Positions 18,078 to 27,032 of a stretch of DNA of 58,985 bases are shown piece after piece. The position numbers were made by a program, and so were the translations under genes. The stretch is taken from positions 1 to 58,985 of the forward strand of contig NZ_JAHLKM010000018.1 of the NCBI RefSeq assembly GCF_024449025.1, written 5' to 3'. The stretch's first letter is position 1. Each line of letters begins with the position of its first letter. Origin of the DNA: Natronomonas aquatica. Lineage in GTDB: Archaea > Halobacteriota > Halobacteria > Halobacteriales > Haloarculaceae. Under the pieces are notes generated by a model. It worked only from the letters and a program-made list of their open reading frames with translations, did no database searches and was not told where the DNA came from.

Positions 18078-18350
18078 ATGCCGATATCGAGACGGGTCGT
18101 CCTCGAACGACTCGCCACAGAGACCGACGCCGACAGCCGGGAAACGATGACCGTCGAAGCGCTCGCTGCAGGTCTCGACACCGACGAACGGACTGTCGAA
18201 GCCCACCTTCAGAGGCTCGCAGACTGCGAACTCGCCCGGATTCACGCAAGCGGGCGCGTGAGAGTGACGATCACGGGCGAAGAGATCCTCGAACTCGGAG
18301 CCGACGAAGTAGTCATCGTGGACCGACCGACGACCGATACGGAGCGGTGA
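18078..18350 (+). CDS. Small HTH domain protein
   Basis: A 90-residue protein that is essentially one winged helix: TVEALAAGLDTDERTVEAHL, LADCELARIHASGRVRVTIT and a short C-terminal strand ending TDTER. Probably a DNA-binding regulator. It lies 62 nt before the larger HTH regulator on the same strand. Confidence 0.7.
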   Translation: MPISRRVVLERLATETDADSRETMTVEALAAGLDTDERTVEAHLQRLADCELARIHASGRVRVTITGEEILELGADEVVIVDRPTTDTER

Positions 18351-18412
18351 GATGACCAGTACTTATTCGGACACCGCACTACTGATGGTTTGTATGGTGG
18401 TATCGAATCCCG

Positions 18413-19009
18413 ATGTCTGAGAAAGAAGCCGACCAGCACGGGGAGAGCTCGGCGGAAGTCGAGTACGACCCGGCGTCCAGCCGGTATGACCTCTTCGAGT
18501 GCCCCGATTGCGACAACGTGGTCCTCGCGCTCGGGCGCGATGACCCGCCGATGTCGTGTCACGACGAACCGATGGAACGCGTCACAGATATCGAAATGCA
18601 GGTCAAGCCACCGGACGTCAAACAGGTGCTGCTGCAGGCGTTCGGGCTTCCGAAAGCCGGCCTGGACATCTGTCTGTGCGTCATCAGTGAAGGTCCTCTC
18701 TCGGCGTCGGAGGTCGCCGACTCGCTGGGATACGACCGGAGCACGATCACCCGGTATCTCAACAAACTCGTCGAACTCGGCCTGTTACAGCGATCCGAGC
18801 TAAACCTCGAGGAGGGCGGCGTCGTCAACGTGTATCACTCGGTCGATCTCGAACGGATGCGGCGCGAAACCCTGATCGGCTTCTACGTCTGGGCCGGGGA
18901 GGCCGCCGCGCTCATCGAGGACGCGAACCTGACGAAGCGGGATTACCTCGAAGAGAACCCCGACCGGGAGCTGCCGGACGTGTTCTGGGAGTCGTTCTCG
19001 GAGGAGTAG
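18413..19009 (+). CDS. Zinc-ribbon plus HTH transcription regulator
   Basis: A 198-residue regulator. Residues about 25-60 form a zinc ribbon (FECPDCDNVVLALG, then MSCHDEPM). Residues about 65-140 are a TrmB/MarR-type winged helix (GLDICLCVISEGPLSASEVA, LGYDRSTITRYLNKLVELGL, wing LNLEEGGVVNVYHS). The rest is helical (MRRETLIGFYVWAGEAAALI). This architecture is common in haloarchaea; the target is unknown. Confidence 0.82.
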   Translation: MSEKEADQHGESSAEVEYDPASSRYDLFECPDCDNVVLALGRDDPPMSCHDEPMERVTDIEMQVKPPDVKQVLLQAFGLPKAGLDICLCVISEGPLSASEVADSLGYDRSTITRYLNKLVELGLLQRSELNLEEGGVVNVYHSVDLERMRRETLIGFYVWAGEAAALIEDANLTKRDYLEENPDRELPDVFWESFSEE

Positions 19010-19230
19010 CGGTCTTCGAGTTGAGAGATAAACGTCCCCGTACGGTCGGCTACCGTTTGTCCTCGATCACGTAGGCGGCGGTCGAGACGGAATCTCACGT
19101 CGTGTTGAACGGTGGCACGCAGGCGAGTTCGCCGTTCGACACGTCGTCGACGACGATAATTTACATCCGTGACAGGCACGATACCCCGGAATTCGGGCTG
19201 TGAATACGCGCTGTCACTCTGTGAAACAAT

Positions 19231-20199
19231 TTATTGTGATTCGGATCGAAACTCCGCGGCTCGTTTCTCCCCCAGTTCGATCAGCTCCTCGATGAACCCG
19301 GGACTTCGGTCGACCTTCGTCGAACAGTGATACGTCCGTCCCATCGGAATCCGACGGACCGCCGTCTTCGAAAAATCGCTTTCGGGGAGGTGTCCTTCGT
19401 CGATCCAATCGTTGACGCGTTCGATGACCCGCAGTTCTTGGTTTAACGAGATGTTGCCGGAGAGTTCGTTGCGGCGGTCGGCGATCTCTTCGGCTGTCGT
19501 CGGCTCCTCTTGGCGTTCCTGGGGGTTGATTTGGATCACCCAGAGTTCGTCGGGTTTGCGGGCGGCGTCGACAGTCATCAGATCGTCGATCGGCGGGTTC
19601 TGGCTGAAGAGCCCATCCCAGTGGTAGTGGCCGTCGATCTCGACCGCCTCGAACAGGTTCGGGACCGCAGCGGACGCCAACACCGCTTGCGGCGTCACGT
19701 CCTTGTTGGTAAACGTCTCGAACACACCGGCGTTGATATTTACTGTTCCGATCACGAGTTCAGGGACCTCCCGCGTACAGAGCTCCGGGATCTCGTCGAA
19801 ATCGATGTGCCGTTCGAGCGCCGCTTTGATCCGTTCTTTGCCGGATTCTGCACCCGGGATCTGGTACGGACTGACCTGCGGGATCGGGAAACCACTGCTC
19901 TCGATGCGGGAGAGTCCGACCACCCAGTTGTTGGTGAACTGATCGCCGATACCGTCCGCTTTGAGATCGTTCCAGAACCCCTCGAGGAGTTCGATGGCCG
20001 TGTTCTCGTCGGCAGTCACGAGCCCGTACCACGCCAACGCCGCGTTGAACGCACCACCCGACGTGCCGCTGATCCCGACCAGTTCGTATTCGTCGTTCCA
20101 CTCCTCGAGCAGTCCCTTCAGGACGCCCGCGGTGAACGCCGTGTGGCTCCCACCGCCCTGACACGCGATCGCGATCTTGGTTTTCGTGTGCTTACTCAT
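19231..20199 (-). CDS. Patatin-like hydrolase, PHA depolymerase candidate (PhaZh1-like)
   Basis: A 322-residue patatin-like serine hydrolase. It has the oxyanion loop ACQGGGSHTAF, the nucleophile elbow G-T-S47-G-G (VGISGTSGGAFNAAL) and the catalytic Asp in HYHWDG (D195). Patatin-like proteins act as lipid acyl hydrolases. In Haloferax mediterranei a patatin-like protein, PhaZh1, degrades native polyhydroxyalkanoate granules and sits beside a 3-hydroxybutyrate dehydrogenase gene. Here a remnant of such a dehydrogenase overlaps the start (8 nt), which supports the PHA role. The remnant is dead, so the pathway may be impaired here. Confidence 0.8.
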   Translation of the reverse strand: MSKHTKTKIAIACQGGGSHTAFTAGVLKGLLEEWNDEYELVGISGTSGGAFNAALAWYGLVTADENTAIELLEGFWNDLKADGIGDQFTNNWVVGLSRIESSGFPIPQVSPYQIPGAESGKERIKAALERHIDFDEIPELCTREVPELVIGTVNINAGVFETFTNKDVTPQAVLASAAVPNLFEAVEIDGHYHWDGLFSQNPPIDDLMTVDAARKPDELWVIQINPQERQEEPTTAEEIADRRNELSGNISLNQELRVIERVNDWIDEGHLPESDFSKTAVRRIPMGRTYHCSTKVDRSPGFIEELIELGEKRAAEFRSESQ

Positions 20200-20485
20200 A
20201 CGTTGTGGTGTACCCGCCGTCCCACAGCAGATCGCCGCCTTTGAGGTGTTTCCCGTGTCTTGAGAAGCTGAACACGAAGGGGTTCGCGACCTCGGCGGGC
20301 GTCATCATCTCCTTGGTTCGGGCCTGGCCCAATATCACGTCCTCGAGGGCCTCACGTTCGGAGATCCTGCGTTCGGCAGCCGTGACGACGGCGACGGTGT
20401 TCGGTTCGAAGTGAGGATCGTCGAGGTCGAGGGGGTCCTCCGGTGTCAGTCCCGGCCCGGTGAGTTCGAACGCTTCGGCGGACAT
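20192..20485 (-). pseudogene. bdhA: 3-hydroxybutyrate dehydrogenase with internal deletion
   Basis: A 97-codon frame made of the two ends of an SDR enzyme. The N-terminus reaches the first beta strand (NTVAVVTAA, where VVTG-x3-GIG should follow) and then jumps to the C-terminal part (ISEREALEDVILGQARTKEM, TPAEVANPFVF, HLKGGDLLWDGGYTTTYE). About 170-180 residues are missing, including most of the cofactor loop, the Ser-Tyr-Lys active site and the substrate pocket. The deletion stayed in frame, so the short protein could be made but cannot be an active dehydrogenase. Its stop overlaps the patatin start, preserving the original operon. Confidence 0.75.
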
Positions 20486-20583
20486 CGTGCTGGAAGAAGC
20501 GAACCAGCCAGCGCATAAAACTGTGTGTCGGATGTGTGACCCGACGGCAAATCTAGATCGGCCACGCGAGTCCGCCCGAACGT

Positions 20584-20619
20584 GTGTTCGATCGCATTAT
20601 GGATGCGTGTTCGATCGCA
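20584..20619. repeat. 13-bp direct repeat in intergenic DNA
   Basis: GTGTTCGATCGCA occurs at 20584-20596 and again at 20607-20619, a 23-bp period (about two helical turns), ahead of the zinc-ribbon gene at 20667. It may be a tandem operator or a small duplication. Confidence 0.45.
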
Positions 20620-20666
20620 CTACACGGGCGCGGTGCGTTTTCACGCTACCCTCGAGAACCCGTGGT

Positions 20667-21005
20667 ATGGTCCAGGAGAAGGCGATTCCGGCTCGTCTGT
20701 GGACGGCCCTCGACGGATACGATATCGGGGGCGGCTTCGGACGGCCGTGTCCGAGCTGCGAACAGGAATACGAGCCGGGGAACCGTCTCTTCGTCATCAC
20801 CGAACGACCGCCGAATACGGACGAGTGGATCGTCTCGTCGGTCGTCTGTGCCGAGTGCGGTCAGCGATCGCTGCCGGACGACGAACGACGACCGTCAGTC
20901 GATCAGGCCCTCGTTTCCGCCGACCTCGCCGTGGCGGGGATGACGCTTGCCCTCGACGGCGAGAGCGCTCGTCTCCTGGATCGGTCCCCGGCGAAGGATG
21001 AGTAA
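20667..21005 (+). CDS. Zinc-ribbon hypothetical protein
   Basis: A 112-residue protein with two C-x2-C pairs, FGRPCPSCEQEYEPG and VVCAECGQRSLPD, separated by about 40 residues, forming a likely zinc site. The remaining sequence is acidic and helical. I do not recognise a named family. The ATG at 20667 was chosen because the upstream part of the frame is Arg/Cys-rich and lies over the direct repeats. Confidence 0.7.
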   Translation: MVQEKAIPARLWTALDGYDIGGGFGRPCPSCEQEYEPGNRLFVITERPPNTDEWIVSSVVCAECGQRSLPDDERRPSVDQALVSADLAVAGMTLALDGESARLLDRSPAKDE

Positions 21006-21104
21006 TCGGCTCGACCGGTTCGATCGCTCCGGGTGTTTGAACGAGACAGTCACTCGTCAGACCGTGCTGTCGGGGACTCACTTCGTATACGATTCGGCAC
21101 TCGG

Positions 21105-21608
21105 CTATGCGATGATGCCAGCGCCGAGGAAAGCCCCGAGAACGACGCCGTAGATGACGTGGACGGTTCCGAACATCATCATCGTATCACGGTCGGGCTC
21201 CATCTCCATGATCGTACGCATCCAGAACATCATCCCCCCGATCATGAGGACGATACCGTAAACGAGCCCGATGCCGATAGCGACGCCGAGAGAACCGAGA
21301 CTAAGCCCGACCAGCGGGACCCCGACCGCGAACACTATCCCGGCGATGACGCCGTAGACGAGGTGCAACGCCATCCCCGGCATCGTGTAGTCCCCTGGCT
21401 GGCCGCCGCCGAGCTTCGCGACGAGTGCCGCCGTCGGCGGCAGCCCGCCATCCCCCATCACCATCATTACGACGGTCATAACGATCGTCGCGACCACGCC
21501 GCCAGCGAGACCGGCAATATAGTAGTCAGTAGAACTGTTTACACACCACTCACAGCCGGATGGCCAGCGACAGCCACGCTGGCCGGACACTCGCGAGTGG
21601 ATCTGCAC
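21105..21608 (-). CDS. Four-helix membrane protein whose 5' end is a MITE
   Basis: 167 codons from a GTG at 21608. The body (IAGLAGGVVATIVMTVVMMV, GMALHLVYGVIAGIVFAVGV, LGVAIGIGLVYGIVLMIGGM, VHVIYGVVLGAFLGAGI) is a four-helix membrane protein of unknown function. The first 30 codons are encoded by the 112-bp MITE at 21518-21629, so the native start was separated or lost. Translation may begin in the MITE (GTG 21608) or at an internal GTG/ATG near the first helix. In the other MITE copy the equivalent position reads GTG-TAG, so a base difference keeps this frame open. Confidence 0.6.
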   Translation of the reverse strand: MQIHSRVSGQRGCRWPSGCEWCVNSSTDYYIAGLAGGVVATIVMTVVMMVMGDGGLPPTAALVAKLGGGQPGDYTMPGMALHLVYGVIAGIVFAVGVPLVGLSLGSLGVAIGIGLVYGIVLMIGGMMFWMRTIMEMEPDRDTMMMFGTVHVIYGVVLGAFLGAGIIA

Positions 21609-21629
21609 TGACTTCTACCGACTACTATA
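21518..21629 (+). mobile_element. 112-bp MITE, copy A
   Basis: Terminal inverted repeats TATAGTAGTCAGTAG and (right end, reverse complement) TATAGTAGTCGGTAG, 14 of 15 matching. It is the inverted counterpart of 46061-46172; the two 112-bp copies differ at only 5 positions by my hand alignment. The ends are compatible with TA insertion as in IS630/Tc1-type elements, but that is inference. No transposase is encoded. Confidence 0.85.
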
Positions 21630-21803
21630 AGTGATGCCATAGGTTCAGTTCTATCGGACGCGAGGTTCCTAGTAAACCACGATGGGGGCGTTGAAGAGAG
21701 ACGCACACTGGCGAAAGCACAAGAATAAGTACCCGATCGGTGTGTGTGATCGAGACACACGATCGATCAATCGTTAATTCTACGTCGCCCGTACGATCCG
21801 GTG

Positions 21804-22913
21804 ATGAGATCCACTCGACGCCGTTTCGTCGCAGTAGCCGGTCTCAGTGCATTCGCAGGCTGTACCTCAGTCTTAGACCGTGGATCGGAGGGAGAGCCGG
21901 CTACGACGGCGGAGTCGAGTACTACCGAATCGGCGTCGGTAAACGACGAAGCCGTTCCGACTGCCGAGGCGACTCTACCACTGCCGATGGAACCCGGTGA
22001 ACTCGAATCACTCGCGGTCTCGGGGGGGCCACCCAAAGACGGGATCCCGTCCATCGACGAACCTTCGTTCGTCGGTCCCGACAACGCCGATTTCCTCGAC
22101 TCCGGTGATCCCGTGTTCGGCGTCGCGCTAAACGGCGCGATCAAGGCATACCCACAGAAGATTCTCGTTCGACACGAAATCGTCAACGACCGCCTCAGTG
22201 ACCGCTCCGTCGCAGTGACGTACTGTCCGCTGACTGGGACCGTCCAGGGGTTCGAGCGCGGGGAAACGACGTTCGGGGTCTCCGGTCGACTGATCAACAA
22301 CAACCTCGTGATGTACGATCGGGCGACAAAGGCCTGGTGGCCACAGATCCTCGCCACATCGATACCCGGGTCGTGGAACTCGGACCCCGGGACCAGCTCG
22401 TTACGGGAATTTAGACTCGTGTGGACGACGTGGGAGCGCTGGCGGGAGTTGTATCCCGACACGCAGGTCCTCTCGACGGAGACAGGTTTCGCAAAAAACT
22501 ACGGCAGCGATCCCTATGGCTCGTACAATCCGCGCGGGGGGTATTATGCCAACGAGAACATGCTATTCGAACCGCTCGAGGAAGACGACCGGTTCGGCCG
22601 GAAACGCGTCTTCATGGGTGCCCGGACTGCCGACGGGGCCGTCGCTTTCGACAAATCCACGCTGCTTGAAGAACGGATCATGACGGGGGAACTGAGCGGG
22701 ACACCGGTCGTCGCGGTCGCCGACCGACGCCTGAATACCGGGTACGTCTACCTGAATCCCGACGAACGGACAGCCACGACCGACGGCAGTACAGTGCAAA
22801 TGGGAGATTCCTCGTACGAACCGAATGCCCTACCGCTCGCGGGGGTCCACACGTTCGATGCGATGTGGTTCGCCTGGCACGGGTACTACCCGGACACCGA
22901 TGTCTATGCGTGA
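21804..22913 (+). CDS. DUF3179 domain lipoprotein
   Basis: 369 residues from ATG 21804 (a GTG directly precedes). The N-terminus is a Tat lipoprotein signal: STRRRFVAVAGLSAFAGC with a lipobox Cys, so it is probably exported folded and anchored by lipid. The DUF3179 core is clear: FGVALNGAIKAYPQKILVRH, VTYCPLTGTVQGFER, FGVSGRLINNNLVMYDR and WWPQILATSIPG. Conserved His/Cys residues in this family may bind metal, but no function is established. Its stop overlaps the next gene, which encodes a membrane protein, suggesting a joint envelope role. Confidence 0.88.
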   Translation: MRSTRRRFVAVAGLSAFAGCTSVLDRGSEGEPATTAESSTTESASVNDEAVPTAEATLPLPMEPGELESLAVSGGPPKDGIPSIDEPSFVGPDNADFLDSGDPVFGVALNGAIKAYPQKILVRHEIVNDRLSDRSVAVTYCPLTGTVQGFERGETTFGVSGRLINNNLVMYDRATKAWWPQILATSIPGSWNSDPGTSSLREFRLVWTTWERWRELYPDTQVLSTETGFAKNYGSDPYGSYNPRGGYYANENMLFEPLEEDDRFGRKRVFMGARTADGAVAFDKSTLLEERIMTGELSGTPVVAVADRRLNTGYVYLNPDERTATTDGSTVQMGDSSYEPNALPLAGVHTFDAMWFAWHGYYPDTDVYA

Positions 22914-23499
22914 AAGCGTTCCCCCCGGGCGGCTCGGAGCGGCTGTCTCCCGAACGATCGCAGCCGCAACAGAGGTATTCCGCCACCCGGATGCGACACT
23001 GGTCGTCGTCGGAACGGCAGTCGGGTATCTCTTGATCTATCTATACGCCCTCGGGCACATCGCACCGGGGCTCGGCGGGTTCGACGTGACTGTCGTCTCC
23101 GGAGCGCTCGGGAAGTTCTTCAAACCGGAACTCGGTCCGTTCTCGTTTACTCCAGTCGCCCGCGTGTCGGTTGGCCCGGTGACCTACCTGTTTTCGCTTA
23201 ACACCGTTTTGGGTCTCGGTCTCGCCGGCTTGGTCGGTATGAATCTTGGTCTTACGTATCTCGCGTGGCGCCAGCCCGCCGCCTGCGGGATCGGGTCCTC
23301 GTCGTCCGGATTCCTCGCGAGCATTCCGGCAGTGCTGTCGGGAACCGCCTGCTGTGGACCCGTCGTCCTCATCGTTCTTGGGATCCAAGCGTCGGGCATC
23401 ATCGTGACGGCGTTTCAGTTCCTGTTGCCGATTGCCGTCGTGCTGTTGCTCGGGAGCCTCGTGTTGGTCGGTCGACAGATCGATCCGGCGAGGCTCTGA
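22900..23499 (+). CDS. Polytopic membrane protein coupled to DUF3179
   Basis: A 199-residue membrane protein with about five to six helices: TLVVVGTAVGYLLIYLYALG, VTYLFSLNTVLGLGLAGLVG, FLASIPAVLSGTACCGPVVL and FQFLLPIAVVLLLGSLVLVG. The motif G-T-A-C-C-G-P in a helix recurs in haloarchaeal membrane proteins of unknown function and could carry thiol or metal chemistry. ATG 22900 or 22906 both overlap the DUF3179 stop (22911-22913). Confidence 0.75.
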   Translation: MSMRESVPPGRLGAAVSRTIAAATEVFRHPDATLVVVGTAVGYLLIYLYALGHIAPGLGGFDVTVVSGALGKFFKPELGPFSFTPVARVSVGPVTYLFSLNTVLGLGLAGLVGMNLGLTYLAWRQPAACGIGSSSSGFLASIPAVLSGTACCGPVVLIVLGIQASGIIVTAFQFLLPIAVVLLLGSLVLVGRQIDPARL

Positions 23500-23722
23500 G
23501 CGGATTTTATACCGATCTGCGCGGAGATCATAGGGACGCACGGAGGAAATCGATGTCAACGATTCCGAAGGGGGTGAGTCGTTTCGAGACACAAGTCTCC
23601 CGAGACCGTACGATCGAAAAGGGACCTCGCCCGGTAACCCATTATATAACCACTGTGCTGGGGTGGACCACAAGCGAACGCCCACAGTGTCATTAAGCCT
23701 GTTCTCGAAGGTCTACAAATAT

Positions 23723-25708
23723 ATGGCTGATAGCTCGTCCCCGAACACCCCACATGGCGATATGACGTGGTACAAGGCACTTTCTCCCGATGAACTACCA
23801 GAGGGCCGGGTCAAGGCCGTCAGCTGTGGCGACACGACCGTGGTTGTAACGCATCACGACGGAGAGTATGCTGCCCTCGATAACAACTGTCCGCATCAGG
23901 GCGGTCCCCTCGGCGAGGGATCGATTGAGACAGGTTACCTCCGATGTCCATGGCACGGCTGGGATTTCGACCCACTGACGGGCGAGACGCCCGGTCCGCA
24001 CGATGACTGTGTCCAGACGTTTCCGGTCGAAGAACGCGACGATGGCATCTACGTCGGCTTTCCCGAGGAGGAGCCCCACGAACGGACGGTATCCGACGTT
24101 ATCGCCGAGACGTTGGTCAACTGGGGTGTCCGGCAAGTCTGGGGGATCGTGGGACACTCGAATCTCGGCCTCGCCGACGCGCTCCGCCGCGAGGCCGACC
24201 AGGGTAATCTCTCGTACTACGGCGTTCGGCACGAGGGTGCTGGCGCATTCGCCGCCTCTGCCTACGGAAAGCTCACCGGTCGGCCGGCGGCCTGTTTCTC
24301 CATCGCCGGTCCCGGTGCGACGAACATGCTCACAGGGCTGTGGGACGCGAACGTCGACGGCTCGCCGACTATCGCGCTCACGGGGCAGGTCGAATCGCAA
24401 GTCCTTGGCACGGGAAACTTCCAGGAAGTCGATCTCGAGGCGGCCTACGGCGACGTCGCCGAGTTCGAGGCGACGGTGTTGCCCGACAGCGACCACGCCG
24501 AACTCGCGACGCGAGCGGCAAAGACGGCGATACTGGAACGAGGCGTCTCCCATCTGGTCTTCCCCGACGAGATTCAGACCCAGTCCGCCGAGGACGTCGA
24601 TCCCGGCGATCCGGAGGGACGGATCACTCCCCGCGATATTTCCCCACCTGAAGACGCACTCCACGATGCGGTAGATCTGCTAGAAACTGCCGAACGGCCG
24701 GTGATCGTCGTCGGCCACGGAGCCCGGTTCGAGATGGACGGCATCATCGAACTCGCCGAACGGCTCGACTGTCCGGTGCTGACAACGTTCAAAGCCAAAG
24801 GGCAGATCCCCGACTCCCACCCACTTGCGGGCGGGGTTCTCGGTCGAAGTGGGACCCCGATCGCGAGCCATTTCATGAACGAAGCGGACCTGCTGGCCGT
24901 CTTCGGCGCGAGCTTCTCGAATCACACGGGGATTGCCGAGTACAAGCCAACGATCCACGTCGACTACGACGCGATGACCCTCGGCAAGTTCCACAGCATC
25001 GACGTTCCGGTGTGGGGCGAAATCGGCGTCACCGTCGACGAACTCCACGAGCGACTCGACGGCTTCGAAGCGGAGAGCCAGCGCGATGAAATCGCCGATC
25101 GCTGGGAAATCTGGCGTGACGAGAAGGCCACCCGACGGGATGAGACACCGGAACGTGGCGTCAACTACGCCACCGCCTTCGACGCGATGACCCGACTCGT
25201 CCCTGACGACGCCATCATCCCCGTCGACGTCGGGAACAACACCTACGCGTTCGGCCGCTACTTCGAGCCGGAACACCAGTCAGTGCTCATGTCTGGGTAT
25301 CTCGGCTCGATCGGCTTTGCGTTCCCCGCGGCGCTGGGCGCGTGGGCGGCGACACAGGAGCCTGAGTCGCCCTTTGTCGGTCGAAAAGTAGTCTCGGTCT
25401 CCAGCGACGGCGGCTTCGGCCAGTACATGAGCGAGTTTACGACCGCCATCAAGTACGACATGGACATCACGCACGTCCTTCTCAACGACGACGAACTCGG
25501 GAAGATCAGCAAAGAGCAGCGCACTGGCGGGTGGGACGTCTGGCAGACCGACCTCGTGAACCCGGAATTCGCTCGGTTCGCGGACAACTGTGGTGGATAC
25601 GGCGTCTTCGTCGACGACCCGGAGGAACTCGACGAGGCGCTCGAAACCGCTATCGACGTCGACGGCCCCGCACTCGTCGAGATACTCACTGACTCGGACC
25701 CGATCTGA
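23723..25708 (+). CDS. Rieske domain fused to TPP-dependent enzyme
   Basis: 661 residues. Residues about 14-115 are a complete Rieske [2Fe-2S] domain (C56-P-H58 and C75-P-W-H78, NNCPHQGG and RCPWHGWDF). Residues about 118-661 are a full thiamin-diphosphate enzyme of the pyruvate oxidase/acetolactate synthase class. It has DVIAETLVNWGVRQVWGIVG, the cofactor-activating Glu in YGVRHEGAGA, SIAGPGATNMLTGLWDA, and the C-terminal cofactor site SSDGGFGQYMSEF...LLNDDELGKI. The usual GDG reads S-D-G here. ATG 23723 gives the natural Rieske start. The fusion suggests that electrons from decarboxylation leave through the iron-sulfur cluster; substrate unknown. Confidence 0.85.
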   Translation: MADSSSPNTPHGDMTWYKALSPDELPEGRVKAVSCGDTTVVVTHHDGEYAALDNNCPHQGGPLGEGSIETGYLRCPWHGWDFDPLTGETPGPHDDCVQTFPVEERDDGIYVGFPEEEPHERTVSDVIAETLVNWGVRQVWGIVGHSNLGLADALRREADQGNLSYYGVRHEGAGAFAASAYGKLTGRPAACFSIAGPGATNMLTGLWDANVDGSPTIALTGQVESQVLGTGNFQEVDLEAAYGDVAEFEATVLPDSDHAELATRAAKTAILERGVSHLVFPDEIQTQSAEDVDPGDPEGRITPRDISPPEDALHDAVDLLETAERPVIVVGHGARFEMDGIIELAERLDCPVLTTFKAKGQIPDSHPLAGGVLGRSGTPIASHFMNEADLLAVFGASFSNHTGIAEYKPTIHVDYDAMTLGKFHSIDVPVWGEIGVTVDELHERLDGFEAESQRDEIADRWEIWRDEKATRRDETPERGVNYATAFDAMTRLVPDDAIIPVDVGNNTYAFGRYFEPEHQSVLMSGYLGSIGFAFPAALGAWAATQEPESPFVGRKVVSVSSDGGFGQYMSEFTTAIKYDMDITHVLLNDDELGKISKEQRTGGWDVWQTDLVNPEFARFADNCGGYGVFVDDPEELDEALETAIDVDGPALVEILTDSDPI

Positions 25709-25936
25709 TACCGGCGGTTATACCTGCGTATGGATATCGCGCGGAGCACGTGCAGCTGGAGATAGCTATAGCTGACAGTATGAACGATCGGATTGTCGTG
25801 ACTGACAGCTTCGCTCCGACCCGTCCACTGTGTACCGAACGGTACAGCAAGTCACGCTGCACCACTCGAATGCTGCTCTCGACGCTTGTGGGGAGTGACT
25901 GGTCGTCGTCGGGTCGGCCTATCGTTCATATTTTTC

Positions 25937-26335
25937 TCAGCGTGAGGGAGACTCGAGGAAGTCCAGTCGCACGGATGCAGTCGACCGCAGGACGCTCGCT
26001 ACCAGCGCCACCAGCGAGAGCGACAGGAGGACGATTCCGACTCCCACGAAAAGCCCGATCGGGTTCGGGCCCAGGACGCTCCCGAGCGTCAGTGCGAGGC
26101 CGAACACCCCGAGATAGCTTCCGAGGAAAAACAGCGGAACGACGCTGTAGGGGCCGTCAGTGTAGGCGTATACGCCGGCGAGGAGACCGGTAACCGGGAG
26201 CACGGCGAAATAAACGACTGACGCGACCCCGTCGGTCGCGGCGTCCAACCCATACACCGGATCCCGGTAGAGCACGAGGAGAACGGTCAGGAATCCGGCC
26301 ACGAGTGTGGCGCCGCCGATTTCGTTCATATCCAT
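25937..26335 (-). CDS. Four-helix membrane protein
   Basis: A 132-residue hydrophobic protein with four predicted helices (GGATLVAGFLTVLLVLY, SVVYFAVLPVTGLLAGVYAY, VVPLFFLGSYLGVFGLALTL, LFVGVGIVLLSLSLVALVA). No family is recognised. It lies between the two Rieske-fusion genes, tandem with another small membrane protein. The 228 nt before it, up to 25708, shows no gene. Confidence 0.6.
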   Translation of the reverse strand: MDMNEIGGATLVAGFLTVLLVLYRDPVYGLDAATDGVASVVYFAVLPVTGLLAGVYAYTDGPYSVVPLFFLGSYLGVFGLALTLGSVLGPNPIGLFVGVGIVLLSLSLVALVASVLRSTASVRLDFLESPSR

Positions 26336-26386
26336 TAGTACGGTTCGTGTATCGAAGGGTAGCTGGGTCGCACTGTGTCCCTCTCG

Positions 26387-26791
26387 TTACTCCTGGGCGC
26401 GTTCCATCTCGTAGCTCAGGCGGTGGGGCATGATGCTCAACGCGCGAACGATCGCGGCCAGCGAAATGAAGATTCCCAGGGGGATGTGGCCGACGCCGCC
26501 GAGTTTGAGCCAAAGCAGCGTTGAGGGCCACTTGTGGATCTCGGCGAGCGCCGAGTTGACCGCCGCGCCCCGGGTGCCGCCACTTCCACCGGCGAGGCTC
26601 GTGTCGGGGAACTGCGTAAAGTAGTTCTCCAAGAGCGGATGGAAACTCGTCAGCTCGAAGAATATCGCTGCACCGACCAGCAGATACCCCACGGCGGCAA
26701 ATATCGCGCTGACCATGAGCATCTTTTTGATCGATCCAATCGTCGATTCTATCTCCGCGATTGACTTGCGATCCGGATATTCGCTTGCCAT
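26387..26791 (-). CDS. Three-helix membrane protein, 134 aa
   Basis: Start ATG 26791 (MASEYPDRKSIAEIESTIGS) was chosen over a longer frame because a TATA-like CCTATATTT lies about 30 nt upstream. A soluble N-terminal helix is followed by membrane segments (MLMVSAIFAAVGYLLVGAAI, KLGGVGHIPLGIFISLAAIV) and a His- and Tyr-containing cytoplasmic end. No family is recognised. It is divergent from the Rieske/glutamate-synthase gene. Confidence 0.65.
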   Translation of the reverse strand: MASEYPDRKSIAEIESTIGSIKKMLMVSAIFAAVGYLLVGAAIFFELTSFHPLLENYFTQFPDTSLAGGSGGTRGAAVNSALAEIHKWPSTLLWLKLGGVGHIPLGIFISLAAIVRALSIMPHRLSYEMERAQE

Positions 26792-27032
26792 GAGATTCGC
26801 TTCGATTCCATGGTAAATATAGGCACATCGGACGTGAAAACAGATTGCACGTCCACCCAGACGTTCTATCGGTACCGCGGATTGGTTCTCCCGAAGTCGA
26901 AGCGACACGTCCCGCTCGCTCGCCGGCCCACTCAATCATGAACGACGGAACATCCAACAAACGACAGTATCGAACGGAAACGCGGGATCCCGACGACCGG
27001 ATTCCGACTCGGCCGATCCGGCGGTGGCTTCG

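Noticed and set aside
19050-19165. A minus-strand segment reading VSNGELACVPPFNTT, TGA, then DSVSTAAYVIEDKR
   Set aside because: It looks slightly protein-like across an in-frame TGA, but is only about 30 codons, has no family, and is preceded by a TAA; too weak to call a gene or a recoding event.
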